A DNA stretch of 64,000 nucleotides from Flavobacterium aurantiibacter (GTDB lineage: Bacteria; Bacteroidota; Bacteroidia; Flavobacteriales; Flavobacteriaceae), in NCBI RefSeq assembly GCF_002251775.1, contig NZ_NOXX01000215.1, positions 1 through 64,000 on the forward strand, written 5' to 3'. The notes beneath the pieces were generated by a model. The model worked only from the letters and a program-made list of their open reading frames with translations, had not been told where the DNA came from and did not search any database. This document shows positions 24,794 through 34,863 of this stretch, in pieces. Each line of letters starts with the position of its first letter. Positions within the stretch are counted from its first letter, which is position 1. The translations under genes were made by a program, and so were the position numbers.

Positions 24794-27682
24794 TTAGTTT
24801 TTCACAAGTTTGACACTTGAAGTTCGGCTAAAGGCATCGGTTGCCTTTACGATATATACTCCAGGAGTTAGATCTGAAATATCGAAACTGAATTCAGCGT
24901 CGTAACTGTTTGAAAATGATTTTACTTGCTGACCTCTGATGTTATAGATTTGAACATCAGCCACAGCTTTATTCAAAGCAAAACTATTTGTTGTTGGATT
25001 CGGACTAGCCACAAGTGCTTGAATATCTTCGAACGAATCTACATTCAATAAAGCTTGTTGGTTACCGTAAACTCTGAAACCACCGGCTGGAATCGAAATT
25101 GGAGCCGTAGTATTGGTTACAACCAATTGTGTGTTATCCATTAAGTTATACCATGTTCCAGTGAAAGGGAAACTTGGATTAATGTTTTGCTGCGCTACAG
25201 AAAAGTTTGCTAAAACAACTACGTTTCGCAATTGCGTTGTTGGCAGAGAATTGTTGAAAATATAGATACGCTGACGGATGTTATTTCCGTCTGGACTTAT
25301 AGCGTAGTCTCCTTCAAATACAGGCTCATTAATTTTCAATTCGATTAATCTCTTGAATGCCTGATAAATCGGACCTCTGTTTGCACTACCTAACCAGTTA
25401 TTTGTCCACTGATACTGTGGTTTTGTGTCTAGCTTACAATCGCCAGCAGTTACATCAAAATCGGTATTTACGGTGCCGTTTGTACAAGTGAAAATGGAAT
25501 CGTCGCAACCCAATTCGGCAAAATGCCAAATCATTTTTGGACCTGGTACTAATAATGAGGTAGCTGCAATAGAAGCGGCTCTGCTAAGTGTATTGGTTAA
25601 GTTATTAAGTGGAGGAAAAGCACCACCACCGTTTCCGTAAGCACGTGCACTGTACATTACACGCTCTTTATCGTGAGATTCTGGATAACCAATGAGACGC
25701 TTCGCAGAAAAACCTCTTGAATTATGACCAACACGGGTGATATCTGCATCTGTAGAATAACCACCTGCTAACTGTGAATAAGCGAATGTCAATTCACCCC
25801 ACATCATTACACCTTTGCTTGGGTTTTCGTTGATACGATAATTTGCCCATTGTTGCTCTTCGCCATCGCTACCTAAATGCTCGAAAATAGCTAAGTGAGT
25901 TGGATCGAGCGACCAAGTAAAGTCGGCGTATTCTCTTAAAACATCAACACGATCTTGATGATATCCATTGGTACATGATTCTTGATTTGGTCCAGGAGGA
26001 CAGTTTTGGGTAAATCCTTTAGTCAAATCCCAACGGAAACCGTCTACTTTAAATTCTTCAATCCAGTGCTTAACGACACGCTTTACATAATTTCTAGTAC
26101 GTGATTGTTGGTGATTAAAGTCAGAACCTACGTTATAGCTGTGCATTCCTTGTGTATTGAAATATGGGTTCTCAGAACTTGGATCACCCCAACCATCTCC
26201 GTCTGGGTCGTTCATCCACATACGAACCATTGGATTGCGACCAAAAGCGTGGTTAAGTGCGATATCTAGAATTACAGCAATGCCGTTTTGGTGACATAAG
26301 TCTATGAACTCTTTGAATTTATCAGAAGTTCCATAGAATTTATCTAAAGCCATGTGGAAAGAGGTATTGTAACCCCAGCTTTCGTTACCTTCGAATTCCA
26401 TAACGGGCATCAATTGAATAGCGTTAATTTTCAAATTAACGAAGTAGTCCATTTTATCAATTAAGTCTTGATAGCTGCGATTTGAATCGAAGTCGCGTAC
26501 TAAAAGTTCGTAAATAACCAAGTCTTCTTTCTTAGGTTTAACGAAATTGGTAACCTGCCAATTATAAGGAGTTGGATTTGTTTTGAAAACAGTAATCTCT
26601 CTGTTTTGTCCGGCTGGATATGCCGGAATGTTCGGATACTTTGAACTAGGAATCCACGGATCGTCGAAGTTAGAGATCACTAAAGTTGAGTATGGATCTG
26701 CTGTTCGAACGAGTGAAGGCGAATTGTTAATTGGAGTCGTATCTACTACCCAATATTGATATAAGATGTTTTCGCCTGGAGTTAAGTTTTCTAGTGTCAA
26801 CCAAAATTTTGTGGAACCTGGTGCAGAATCTTTGCGCATCGCGTGAGCTGCAGTAGGCTGCCAGTTGTTGAAGTTACCTGCTACGTAAACGAAATCTTTT
26901 CCGGGCGCATCGAGAACTAAAGTAGCCTTAGTTTGATCGGCCATTAAGTTAACGCCATCAAGCATATTAGCCGGCATCGCTTGCGAAATTGTTCCTGGAT
27001 TTACTAATGCCGAAAATCTTTTTGTAATGGTAAAAGCCCCTTGTGTTACTTCTAATTCGTAAACTTGATTTCCATTAATATTTGTATGATTAAAGGAAAA
27101 TGTAGAGGTAGCGGGATTTGTAGACAACACATTGCCATTAGCTCTCAAAACATAAGCTGCATCACCATTAGTGTTGTTTGCAGTAATATTCAACGAACCA
27201 TTAGCTGCTAGAAGCGTCGTGCTGTTTTCAAGTGGAGCTGTTAAATTTACTTGAAACGCACCTACTTCTGTTAAGATATCTTGCGACTTTTTATCACCCG
27301 TACCGTTTTTAGCTTTCACCAAAAATCCAATTCTACCAATACCTACGCGATTGTAGAAGGTGGTTGGTGTCATTGTGAAGGTATAGGTATCATTGCCTGC
27401 GTTGTAAGTGAACTTGTTTGCTTCGTTAGAGTTTATCCATTGACCGTTTGTGGGACAATCTTGGATGTTTGCATCGTTGATATCAAAGCTCCAAGCCCAG
27501 ATATACAATGCATTGTTCGTTACGCCCCAAGTAGATTCATTGACGCTATTACCGTTAATTGTAATAGTAATTGAAGTAGTTTCCTCAAATAGTGCGGGTG
27601 TTATACTGTGGGTTACAGTTTGCTGTTGCCCCATAGCAGTAACACTGATTAAAAAACATAGAAACAGTATAATTTTTTTCAT
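24794..27682 (-). CDS. Secreted GH13 alpha-amylase with T9SS type A sorting domain
   Basis: The 962-residue protein has a signal peptide (1-18), N-terminal beta-sandwich regions (about 20-230), a CBM48/E-set-like glycogen-binding domain (FVYVAGNFNNWQPTAAHAM, about 264-315) and a GH13 barrel (about 385-800). Catalytic residues are the nucleophile in VDGFRWD (D552), the acid/base in LAIFEHLG (E601) and the stabiliser in PESHDKE (D671). The last about 75 residues (SPNPTTNSFALNKAVADVQI through SSVKLVKN) are a type A sorting domain, so it should leave the cell by type IX secretion. It is the last gene of the susCDE unit and would cut starch at the surface. A hairpin precedes it at 27710-27738. Confidence 0.92.
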   Translation of the reverse strand: MKKIILFLCFLISVTAMGQQQTVTHSITPALFEETTSITITINGNSVNESTWGVTNNALYIWAWSFDINDANIQDCPTNGQWINSNEANKFTYNAGNDTYTFTMTPTTFYNRVGIGRIGFLVKAKNGTGDKKSQDILTEVGAFQVNLTAPLENSTTLLAANGSLNITANNTNGDAAYVLRANGNVLSTNPATSTFSFNHTNINGNQVYELEVTQGAFTITKRFSALVNPGTISQAMPANMLDGVNLMADQTKATLVLDAPGKDFVYVAGNFNNWQPTAAHAMRKDSAPGSTKFWLTLENLTPGENILYQYWVVDTTPINNSPSLVRTADPYSTLVISNFDDPWIPSSKYPNIPAYPAGQNREITVFKTNPTPYNWQVTNFVKPKKEDLVIYELLVRDFDSNRSYQDLIDKMDYFVNLKINAIQLMPVMEFEGNESWGYNTSFHMALDKFYGTSDKFKEFIDLCHQNGIAVILDIALNHAFGRNPMVRMWMNDPDGDGWGDPSSENPYFNTQGMHSYNVGSDFNHQQSRTRNYVKRVVKHWIEEFKVDGFRWDLTKGFTQNCPPGPNQESCTNGYHQDRVDVLREYADFTWSLDPTHLAIFEHLGSDGEEQQWANYRINENPSKGVMMWGELTFAYSQLAGGYSTDADITRVGHNSRGFSAKRLIGYPESHDKERVMYSARAYGNGGGAFPPLNNLTNTLSRAASIAATSLLVPGPKMIWHFAELGCDDSIFTCTNGTVNTDFDVTAGDCKLDTKPQYQWTNNWLGSANRGPIYQAFKRLIELKINEPVFEGDYAISPDGNNIRQRIYIFNNSLPTTQLRNVVVLANFSVAQQNINPSFPFTGTWYNLMDNTQLVVTNTTAPISIPAGGFRVYGNQQALLNVDSFEDIQALVASPNPTTNSFALNKAVADVQIYNIRGQQVKSFSNSYDAEFSFDISDLTPGVYIVKATDAFSRTSSVKLVKN

Positions 27683-27709
27683 TTTGGAGAATTTTATTGC
27701 GGAAGATAA

Positions 27710-27738
27710 AAAGGGCTATGGAAAAGACAGCCCTCTTT
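27710..27738 (-). terminator. Hairpin between susE and the amylase gene, possible attenuator
   Basis: On the minus strand AGGGCT, an 11-nt loop, then AGCCCT followed by TTTTTATC lies in the 76-nt gap after the susE stop. It looks like a weak intrinsic terminator and may lower amylase expression relative to susCDE, or protect the upstream message end. Confidence 0.5.
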
Positions 27739-27758
27739 AAAAAAATTTTAAGAACGAA

Positions 27759-28817
27759 TTAGTTTAGGGTCAGTGTGTAAGTGTACTGTCTTGGGTTACT
27801 AAGATCAAGTACCACGTGATAGTTTCCAGAAGCATCTACTGACAAATTTGGTCCATCATAGTTCATTGATCCGTCATCATCAGGATCTCCTCCCAAATTA
27901 ATCGTCCAAGCATTGTTTGCTCTAAACTTAAACTCACCAGCAGTCATTTGGATATCTCCTTCAAAAGCCTTCGTAGTAGGATTATAAGTCAAAGGAGTAC
28001 TAGCATCCCATCCACCTGGCGTAGCTGCGCCAACAATCCCCCATGCTGCAGGCTCTAGTGAATAGGTTAAAGACGTTGTGTTAGCTCTAACTCTGTAATA
28101 CGCAGTTGTAGAAACTGCGCAATTAACTTCATCGGTATCTGTTAGGATACCAGAAAAAGTCCCATCATCTCCGTAATCAGTATTACCCCAGTTGAAGTTT
28201 CCTGCAGGATCTGGAGCTACAAATTTAAATTCACCCGCAGTAAGCATGATAAAACCCTCATAATCAGTTTCCCCAAAAGCAGAAGCCGCCAAACGTGGCG
28301 CAGTTCCCGGCGACCAGTCTTGATAAGCTCCAGGAACAGCTAATTTTGGTAATGCCGTTGAATATGGTGTAACCAAATAGGTAATTACGTCAGAAAAACG
28401 CTCTTGTGACGCTGGCTCCCCAACGCTTGATTTTACACGGATTTCAATTGCTCCTTGTGTAAAAGGAGTTAATCCTACAGAAACAGAAGCTCCATTTAAA
28501 GCTTCAGAAATTACGCTTGCATATGTGTTAGAAGTTGAAACTAAATCTAGTGGACTATCGAAATTATCACCAGCTTTATCAATCTGAACTACGTAAGTTA
28601 TACTAGTTGGCGTACCGTAATCCATAGCAGCCCACGTTAAACTTAATCCTGGATTCAGAGGCGTTTCAGGACCTAATACCACTGCATCGCCAGATGTTGG
28701 AGATAAAATTGCAAAATCTCCTTTAGCTTCTAAAAATCGAAGCTCTTGTTCGTCTTCACAAGCAACAAAGCCTGTAAACAATGACAATAAAAAAACGGAC
28801 TTTAATATTCTTTTCAT
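27759..28817 (-). CDS. SusE/SusF-type starch-binding outer-membrane lipoprotein
   Basis: The 352-residue lipoprotein has a lipobox ending at Cys20 (TGFVACEDEQ), an N-terminal SusE domain (about 25-150; ILSPTSGDAVVLGPETPLNP) and two tandem carbohydrate-binding modules (about 155-255 and 260-352), each with aromatic and acidic repeats such as AGEFKFVAPDPAGNFNWGNT and AGEFKFRANNAWTINLGG. Surface SusE/F proteins hold starch near the SusCD transporter. The gene lies 22 nt after susD in the same operon. Confidence 0.88.
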   Translation of the reverse strand: MKRILKSVFLLSLFTGFVACEDEQELRFLEAKGDFAILSPTSGDAVVLGPETPLNPGLSLTWAAMDYGTPTSITYVVQIDKAGDNFDSPLDLVSTSNTYASVISEALNGASVSVGLTPFTQGAIEIRVKSSVGEPASQERFSDVITYLVTPYSTALPKLAVPGAYQDWSPGTAPRLAASAFGETDYEGFIMLTAGEFKFVAPDPAGNFNWGNTDYGDDGTFSGILTDTDEVNCAVSTTAYYRVRANTTSLTYSLEPAAWGIVGAATPGGWDASTPLTYNPTTKAFEGDIQMTAGEFKFRANNAWTINLGGDPDDDGSMNYDGPNLSVDASGNYHVVLDLSNPRQYTYTLTLN

Positions 28818-28839
28818 TTTTAATACTTTTTATTTTTTT

Positions 28840-30435
28840 TTAATAACCTGGATTTTGAGTTAAGTTTGGATTAGCAGCAATAGCAAGAACAGGGATTGGA
28901 TAAACAGATCTGAAGGCACCGATAGCAATACCGTTTTGCGCATTACCTTTCCAAGCCCAATTGTATGATCCACCAGTAAATCGACCGTATCGAATTAAAT
29001 CTTGACGTCTGTGAGCTTCCCAGTGCAATTCACGGGCACGCTCATCTAAGATGAAATCAAGAGTTAACTGACTTGCAGTAATATTTTGCAAGTTGTTTCC
29101 ATTCGCGCGCTCTCTTAATAAATTAACATAATTCAATGCGTTGCTAGCAGTGGCATTAGATGCTCCTCTCAAGAAACACTCGGCGTACATTAAATAAACA
29201 TCTGCTAAACGGAATAATGGAAAGTCTGTATCCACAAAAGTTTGGTTACTTCCATTGGCTCCTGACGACGTTTTGTTCGAATATTTCGCAAGAATAAAAC
29301 CTTGATCGCGATTGATAACATCAGTAATATCTATAGGTCTAGAACCCGAAATAATAGTGTTTCGTACATCGTTATCAAACTGTGCGCCATTGAATTTCTC
29401 GACAAACTGTCTTCTTAATCGTATAGCACCACCCCAACCACCAGGACCAACTCCTAATGATTCTCCATTTGCTTCTAAAGACCCTACAGAACCATTAATC
29501 ATAACCGTAGTTGGTCCAAAATTCTGAGTAACTACACCGTCAGACTGGATTGCGAAAATCATTTCTGGAGATGTGTTGTTATCAGCTGCAAAGTTTGCCA
29601 AGTAATTTGGAGCTAATGAATAGCCACCAGCGATGATTGCTTCGAGTTGAGTAACGCACTCATTATACTTTTGCTGACCAATATAAACTTCAGCGTTTAG
29701 ATACATTTTAGCTAAGATCATACGAGCCATAGCAGCGTCTAATCTTCCCGACTGATTTGTTCTTGGAGCTTTCAAAGCAGGTAACACAGCTAAAAGTTCC
29801 GACTCGATGTAGTTGAATAACTGCTGTCTGTCGTATTGAACACCTGCAACTGCTACCGGTTGGTCTTCTGTATTGAATGCCGCTTTACCAAACATATCCA
29901 TCAAATGATAATAAGCTAAAGCACGTAGAACACGAATTTCATCGCGATAGGCTGGAATTTCAGCAGCGTTTTGTGGGTTACGGCTAGCTACTAAATCTGG
30001 AGTACTCTGTCTTAGAAATTCATTACATAACGCTATTTGAAATTGCGCACGACTGAACATACCTCTAACAATTGGGTTTTCGGCAGTCCAAATATTTCTC
30101 TGAATTTCACGAACACCTGCATCGTTTTCGTAGCTCCACAACATTTCATCTGTTGCAAGCGATTGCAAATACAGCAAACATCTACCATATTGGCTTGTCC
30201 CCGCATCAATTCCACCAATGTTGGAACTTCCTGGACCTTCGGTTCCAGTTAACGCAAGGTTTCCGTAAACTCCAGCCAGACCGGCAACGTACGCATCAGG
30301 ACGAGCGAAATACTCGTCGGACAGGAAAACGGCTGGGTTATTCGGCGTAATTTCTAAATCACTTTCACAAGAAAACAGTAGCGTTCCCGTGAGCGCGAAA
30401 AAAACCGACTTTAAAATTTGTCTTTTCATTTTCAT
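28840..30435 (-). CDS. susD: SusD/RagB family nutrient-binding outer-membrane lipoprotein
   Basis: The 531-residue lipoprotein has a signal peptide with the lipobox cysteine at 23 (LLFSCESDLE). The RagB/SusD fold follows: LRALAYYHLMDMFGKAAF TPR-like helices around 165-185, FPLFRLADVYLMYAECFLRG around 410-430, and the C-terminal LDFILDERARELHWEAHRRQD block. SusD forms the lid over SusC and binds malto-oligosaccharides here, judging by the adjoining amylase, SusE and maltose genes. It follows susC by 8 nt. Confidence 0.93.
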   Translation of the reverse strand: MKMKRQILKSVFFALTGTLLFSCESDLEITPNNPAVFLSDEYFARPDAYVAGLAGVYGNLALTGTEGPGSSNIGGIDAGTSQYGRCLLYLQSLATDEMLWSYENDAGVREIQRNIWTAENPIVRGMFSRAQFQIALCNEFLRQSTPDLVASRNPQNAAEIPAYRDEIRVLRALAYYHLMDMFGKAAFNTEDQPVAVAGVQYDRQQLFNYIESELLAVLPALKAPRTNQSGRLDAAMARMILAKMYLNAEVYIGQQKYNECVTQLEAIIAGGYSLAPNYLANFAADNNTSPEMIFAIQSDGVVTQNFGPTTVMINGSVGSLEANGESLGVGPGGWGGAIRLRRQFVEKFNGAQFDNDVRNTIISGSRPIDITDVINRDQGFILAKYSNKTSSGANGSNQTFVDTDFPLFRLADVYLMYAECFLRGASNATASNALNYVNLLRERANGNNLQNITASQLTLDFILDERARELHWEAHRRQDLIRYGRFTGGSYNWAWKGNAQNGIAIGAFRSVYPIPVLAIAANPNLTQNPGY

Positions 30436-30443
30436 TTTGCTTT

Positions 30444-33400
30444 TTAAAATTTCACGTTAGCACCAAACAAGAACTGACGCTGTCTTGGATATATCGTATT
30501 GTCAATACCTTCGTTGTTGATTTCAGGATCCAATCCGCTGTATTTCGTGATGATGAAAGCGTTCTGACATCCTGTAAATAGACGTAAAGAAGCTTTACCA
30601 TCTAACCATTTTGGGAATGTATATCCTAAGGTGATGTTATCCATTCTAAGGAAAGAACCGTTCTCGATATATAAATCAGACAAGATTGTTTCTGCTGCTC
30701 CAATCGAAAACTCATTGTCAAAATAACTAGTAGGAATGTTCGACAACTGCGCATCTGCACTTAGTGCGTAGGTTGAATAAGCGCGTCCAGCGTTTACCTG
30801 GTTAAAGACTCTATTTCCAATACTTGCACGCATGAAAAACGAGAAATCAAAATTCTTGTAATTTAGATTCGAAGAAAAACCAAAGGTTGCGTCTGGATCT
30901 GGATTTTTGTAGATATAACGGTCGTTCTCATTAATGATACCATCGGCATTCAAATCTGCAAAGGCACCTTCAATTGGGCGACCCGTTGTATCATACAATT
31001 GCTTGTACATTAAAAATGAAAACGGAGTAAATCCTTCACGGTGCACACCGCTTCTTCCACCGATACCGCCAGGTAAAGAACCTGTTAATATATCTGAATC
31101 TGCAACCAATTCCTCAATTCTACGCTCGAAACGCGTTACGTTAAAGTTAACGTTCCAATTAAATGAATCACCTCGAACGATATCTGCATTAATCGAAAAT
31201 TCAATACCTTTTGTTGAAAAGCTACCAATGTTCGCTGGACCTTGGTTTCCAAAGTTTGAACCATCGGCAAAAGGAGTTTCCGCGAAGAACAAGTCTTCCG
31301 TTAATTTATAAAATACGTCAACGGCTCCATTAATTCTATTTCCAAAGAAACCGTAATCGATACCTGCATTGTAAGTGGTCGTTGTTTCCCACTTCAAATC
31401 TGGATTATACGATTGTGGAACTCCAACTTGGAAATTCGTTCCTCCAATGTTGTACTGCGAATTTGTAAAACCAACGTTGTAACGAGCAAGGTAGAAATCG
31501 CCGGCATTAATATCCTGTTGACCAGACACACCGTATCCTAATCTTAATTTCAAATCAGAAACTGTATTAGAATCTTTAAAGAAATCTTCTTTCATCTTCC
31601 ATGCAAAAGCTGCTGCCGGGAAGAAACCCCAACGATTATCCTCAGAAAAACGCGAAGTACCATCGCGACGGAAAGAAGCAGTAAGAATATACTTGTCGTT
31701 GAATGTGAAATTAGCACGTCCAAAATATCCTACTAAAACGACATCTGGATCGGCAAAATTAACCGGCACTCTGTTTGCGGTTAGGTCAAACATATTTCCA
31801 GAATTATAACCATCGTAGGTAAATACTTGGTAAGAGTAACCAGCTGTTGCATCGATGTTTACTTTTCCAAAAGTTTTGTTGTATGCTAAATAACCATCGA
31901 GCAATTTATTCGTTCTTCTCTGTGATAAATAGGTTGAACGACCAATAAATCTAGTTGCGTCGGTTGGGTCAAGATCTGCAGTGGCCACACCATTTGCGCT
32001 TCTGAATAAAGTTCTAACACTATATGCTTGATCGTATCCTAAATTAACAACAGCGCGTAGTTCAGGAAGGAAATGAAACTTGTAATCAAACTCTAAATTT
32101 CCGAAAACACGATCTTGGCGTCCTTGATCATCGGTTTGTAACAACTGTGCTACAGGATTTCGTGGCGATTGCGGTGCTGGCAATGCTCCTGAAGGACCAG
32201 CTATTTGGTATTCAAAAAAACCACTAAATGCACTAGGTTCGTAACGAACTGGTTTAGTCGGATCGAAACGAATTGCTGTACCTTCCACTCCGTCAGCAAA
32301 ACGATTTTTCTCTACAACATAATTTGCAGAAAAATTGATTTTTAAATGATCTTTAAATAGGCGTGGATTAAGTGCTAGAGATGTACTTGTTCTCTGAAAG
32401 GTATTAGTTAATCGCAAACCTTCCTGAAAGGTATTATTCAAAGTAAGTTTTGCTGGAACCACATTGAAAAGACTTCCACGAATCGACAAGTTGTTATCTA
32501 CAAAGTCTGTTCTTCTGTAAATCTCATCCTGCCAATTGGTATCGGAAATAATACGGCCTTCAATTTGTGGTGTAGTTGGATCGTCAAAAGTACCTGGCGC
32601 CGCGTTTGGATCTGGAACACCAAGTCTGTTGGTAATGTAAGCCGAAGGATTTGCTGGATTAAACGCCGGGCTCACAGACTGAAGAAACGAAGTAAATTGA
32701 CTTGCATTCATTACTTCAATCTGATTTATCTGATTTCCGCTTCCGTATTGGAAGTTGTAATCAACGGATAGCTTTTTAGAACCTCTCTTAGTATTGATGA
32801 TAATAACACCATTAGCTGCTCGGGAACCGTAGATTGCCGTAGCCGACGCATCCTTTAAGATATTAAAGCTCTCGATGTCATTCGGATTTAACGATGCTAG
32901 AATTGAGGTTGATCCTTCATTTCTATTATTTGTAATCGGCAATCCGTCAATAACAATTAATGGATCATTCGAAGCCGACAGCGAAGAACCTCCTCGAATT
33001 CTGATCTGAGCACCTGAACCAGGAGCACCACCACCTAAGTTTACAGTTACACCAGCAACTCTACCCGCAAGTAGGTTTTCAGCTGTGACGTTTGCTCCTT
33101 TGTTGAATTCTTTAGAACTTAGTTGTGTCACCGAACCCGTAGCATCTTTTTTACGAACACTACCGTATCCAATTTGAACCACAACCTCGGTAAGTTCATT
33201 TGTTTCCTCAGCTAAGGAAATGGCAACAGATTTTTGCCCAGTAAAGGTTTCCGATACTTCCTTATAACCAATAAAAGAGAAGACGACTACCTGTCCATTT
33301 TTTAAACCAGACAGACTAAATTTCCCGTCGAAATCTGTGGAAGTACCGTTTGTGGTACCTTGAACGACTACGCTGACCCCCGGTAACGGCTGCCCTGATG

Positions 33401-33497
33401 CTTTATCAGTTACCGTTCCCGTTAAAGTGCTCTGTGCTAGAACACTAAACGGCAGAAGTAGTACGGAAAGTAACAACTTTTTGTAAATTGTTTTCAT
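30444..33497 (-). CDS. susC: SusC/RagA family TonB-linked outer-membrane protein
   Basis: The 1017-residue protein has a signal peptide (1-21), a carboxypeptidase-like regulatory domain (LTGTVTDKASGQPLPGVSVV, about 24-100), a TonB-dependent plug with VQIGYGSVRKKDATGSV and RIRGGSSLSASNDPLIVIDG, and a barrel ending in RQFLFGANVKF. It imports oligosaccharides with SusD using ExbB/ExbD/TonB energy. The promoter carries a 14-bp palindrome next to the divergent LacI-type gene, so expression is likely sugar-controlled. The leader is about 90 nt. Confidence 0.94.
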   Translation of the reverse strand: MKTIYKKLLLSVLLLPFSVLAQSTLTGTVTDKASGQPLPGVSVVVQGTTNGTSTDFDGKFSLSGLKNGQVVVFSFIGYKEVSETFTGQKSVAISLAEETNELTEVVVQIGYGSVRKKDATGSVTQLSSKEFNKGANVTAENLLAGRVAGVTVNLGGGAPGSGAQIRIRGGSSLSASNDPLIVIDGLPITNNRNEGSTSILASLNPNDIESFNILKDASATAIYGSRAANGVIIINTKRGSKKLSVDYNFQYGSGNQINQIEVMNASQFTSFLQSVSPAFNPANPSAYITNRLGVPDPNAAPGTFDDPTTPQIEGRIISDTNWQDEIYRRTDFVDNNLSIRGSLFNVVPAKLTLNNTFQEGLRLTNTFQRTSTSLALNPRLFKDHLKINFSANYVVEKNRFADGVEGTAIRFDPTKPVRYEPSAFSGFFEYQIAGPSGALPAPQSPRNPVAQLLQTDDQGRQDRVFGNLEFDYKFHFLPELRAVVNLGYDQAYSVRTLFRSANGVATADLDPTDATRFIGRSTYLSQRRTNKLLDGYLAYNKTFGKVNIDATAGYSYQVFTYDGYNSGNMFDLTANRVPVNFADPDVVLVGYFGRANFTFNDKYILTASFRRDGTSRFSEDNRWGFFPAAAFAWKMKEDFFKDSNTVSDLKLRLGYGVSGQQDINAGDFYLARYNVGFTNSQYNIGGTNFQVGVPQSYNPDLKWETTTTYNAGIDYGFFGNRINGAVDVFYKLTEDLFFAETPFADGSNFGNQGPANIGSFSTKGIEFSINADIVRGDSFNWNVNFNVTRFERRIEELVADSDILTGSLPGGIGGRSGVHREGFTPFSFLMYKQLYDTTGRPIEGAFADLNADGIINENDRYIYKNPDPDATFGFSSNLNYKNFDFSFFMRASIGNRVFNQVNAGRAYSTYALSADAQLSNIPTSYFDNEFSIGAAETILSDLYIENGSFLRMDNITLGYTFPKWLDGKASLRLFTGCQNAFIITKYSGLDPEINNEGIDNTIYPRQRQFLFGANVKF

Positions 33498-33594
33498 ACA
33501 TTTTGTTTAGGTTAAAATTGAGTTTTTTTGCTTGTAATTTTGCTTCGAGTGTTAAATTTATGTAAATCTGTCACGAAAAAAAATTTAGCTTCGT

Positions 33595-33628
33595 TAAAGA
33601 TACGCCGAAAACGTTTTCGTGTTGAAAA
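33595..33628 (-). promoter_or_regulatory. susC promoter overlapped by a LacI-type operator
   Basis: On the minus strand TATCTTTA (33602 to 33595) is a near-perfect -7 box. CGAAAACGTTTTCG (33606-33619) is a perfect 14-bp palindrome with a central CG, the typical shape of a LacI-family operator, and it fills the spacer between -7 and the expected -33 region. Binding there should block or alter polymerase access. Confidence 0.7.
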
Positions 33629-33723
33629 CTTTTACAATCACGCATATTTTTAAGGAAGTAATTCACAGAATAGAAAATTCGAATTACCTTTATTCACAAA
33701 TCAATATTTCTTAAATTGTCAAA

Positions 33724-34752
33724 ATGAAGCGCAAAGTCACACTAAAGCAAATTGCAAAAGAGTTAGATGTTTCCATTTCAACCGTCTCAAAATCACTTCG
33801 CGATTCACCCGAAATATCTGAAGAAACCCGACTCAAGGTGCAAGCATTTGCTAAATTGTATAACTACAAACCAAACAATATTGCTCTAAGTCTCAAAAAC
33901 AGAAAAACTAAAACCATTGGCGTGATCATTCCTGAAATTGTTCACCACTTTTTTAGTACCGTTATTAGCGGTGTGGAAAGTGTTGCTAATGAGTACGGCT
34001 ACAGCGTGGTAGTATGCCTTTCCAACGAATCGTTCGACAAGGAAGTAATCAATATGGAAATGCTTGCTAACGGTAGTATCGACGGCTTTATCATGTCGCT
34101 TTCAAAAGAAACGCAATTCAAAAAAGATTTCCACCACATAAATGAAGTGATTAGCCAGGGAATGCCTGTGGTTATGTTTGATCGAATTACAAATGAAATT
34201 TTTTGCGATAAAGTAATCATCGACGACAAACAAGCTGCCTACGAAGCCGTATCGTATCTAATCGAAAAAGGTCGAAAACAAATTGCTTTAGTCACCACAG
34301 CCGATTACGTTTCCGTGGGCAAACTCCGTACCGACGGCTACATGAAAGCACTTGCCGACCACGATATTGCCGTCAATGAAAAGCTCATCATTCGTGCCGA
34401 CGACGAAATTCAGTGCAAACAGGAGGTTCAAAAACTGCTTGAGCAAGGCGCGATCGATGGCGTTTTGGCTGTAAACGAATTGTATGCCGTAACCATTATT
34501 AAAACAGCCAACAAAATGCAAATTGCCGTACCGGAACAACTGGCTGTCATTGCGTTTACCGACGGAATTATTTCGCAATATGCAACTCCAACAATCACTA
34601 CTGTAAGTCAAAACGGCATCAAAATGGGGCAAACCGCTGCCAAAATGCTCATAGACCGTTTGGAAGAAGAGGAAACCGAATACAGTACTGCCGAGCAATA
34701 CACCACAGAAGTAATTGAAACCAATTTAATTATCCGAGATTCAACAAATTAA
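33724..34752 (+). CDS. LacI family transcriptional regulator of the maltose/starch locus
   Basis: The 342-residue protein has an N-terminal LacI HTH (VTLKQIAKELDVSISTVSKSLR, about 5-26), the hinge region (YKPNNIALSLKNRKTKTIGVIIP) and a periplasmic-binding-type effector domain. It is divergent from susC and precedes the transporter and phosphorylase genes, so maltose or a derivative is the likely effector. The probable operator is the palindrome at 33606-33619; half-site-like CGAAAAC and GTTTTG also occur at 34845-34864 near the transporter promoter. Whether it represses or activates cannot be read from sequence. Confidence 0.92.
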   Translation: MKRKVTLKQIAKELDVSISTVSKSLRDSPEISEETRLKVQAFAKLYNYKPNNIALSLKNRKTKTIGVIIPEIVHHFFSTVISGVESVANEYGYSVVVCLSNESFDKEVINMEMLANGSIDGFIMSLSKETQFKKDFHHINEVISQGMPVVMFDRITNEIFCDKVIIDDKQAAYEAVSYLIEKGRKQIALVTTADYVSVGKLRTDGYMKALADHDIAVNEKLIIRADDEIQCKQEVQKLLEQGAIDGVLAVNELYAVTIIKTANKMQIAVPEQLAVIAFTDGIISQYATPTITTVSQNGIKMGQTAAKMLIDRLEEEETEYSTAEQYTTEVIETNLIIRDSTN

Positions 34753-34786
34753 CTGTCGTTTCCAAATTTTAATTTTTTAAAACTTA

Positions 34787-34814
34787 TTGAAATTCTATTT
34801 TTTCGATATCTTTG
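34787..34814 (+). promoter_or_regulatory. Promoter of the maltose transporter operon
   Basis: TTG (34787-34789), 17-nt spacer, TATCTTTG (34807-34814). Downstream, in the leader, CGAAAAC-7 nt-GTTTTG (34845-34864) resembles the arms of the susC operator with a wider spacing. Confidence 0.65.
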
Positions 34815-34863
34815 GCAGCAATTATCAAAGCTTGTAATTTACTTCGAAAACAAATAAAGTTTT

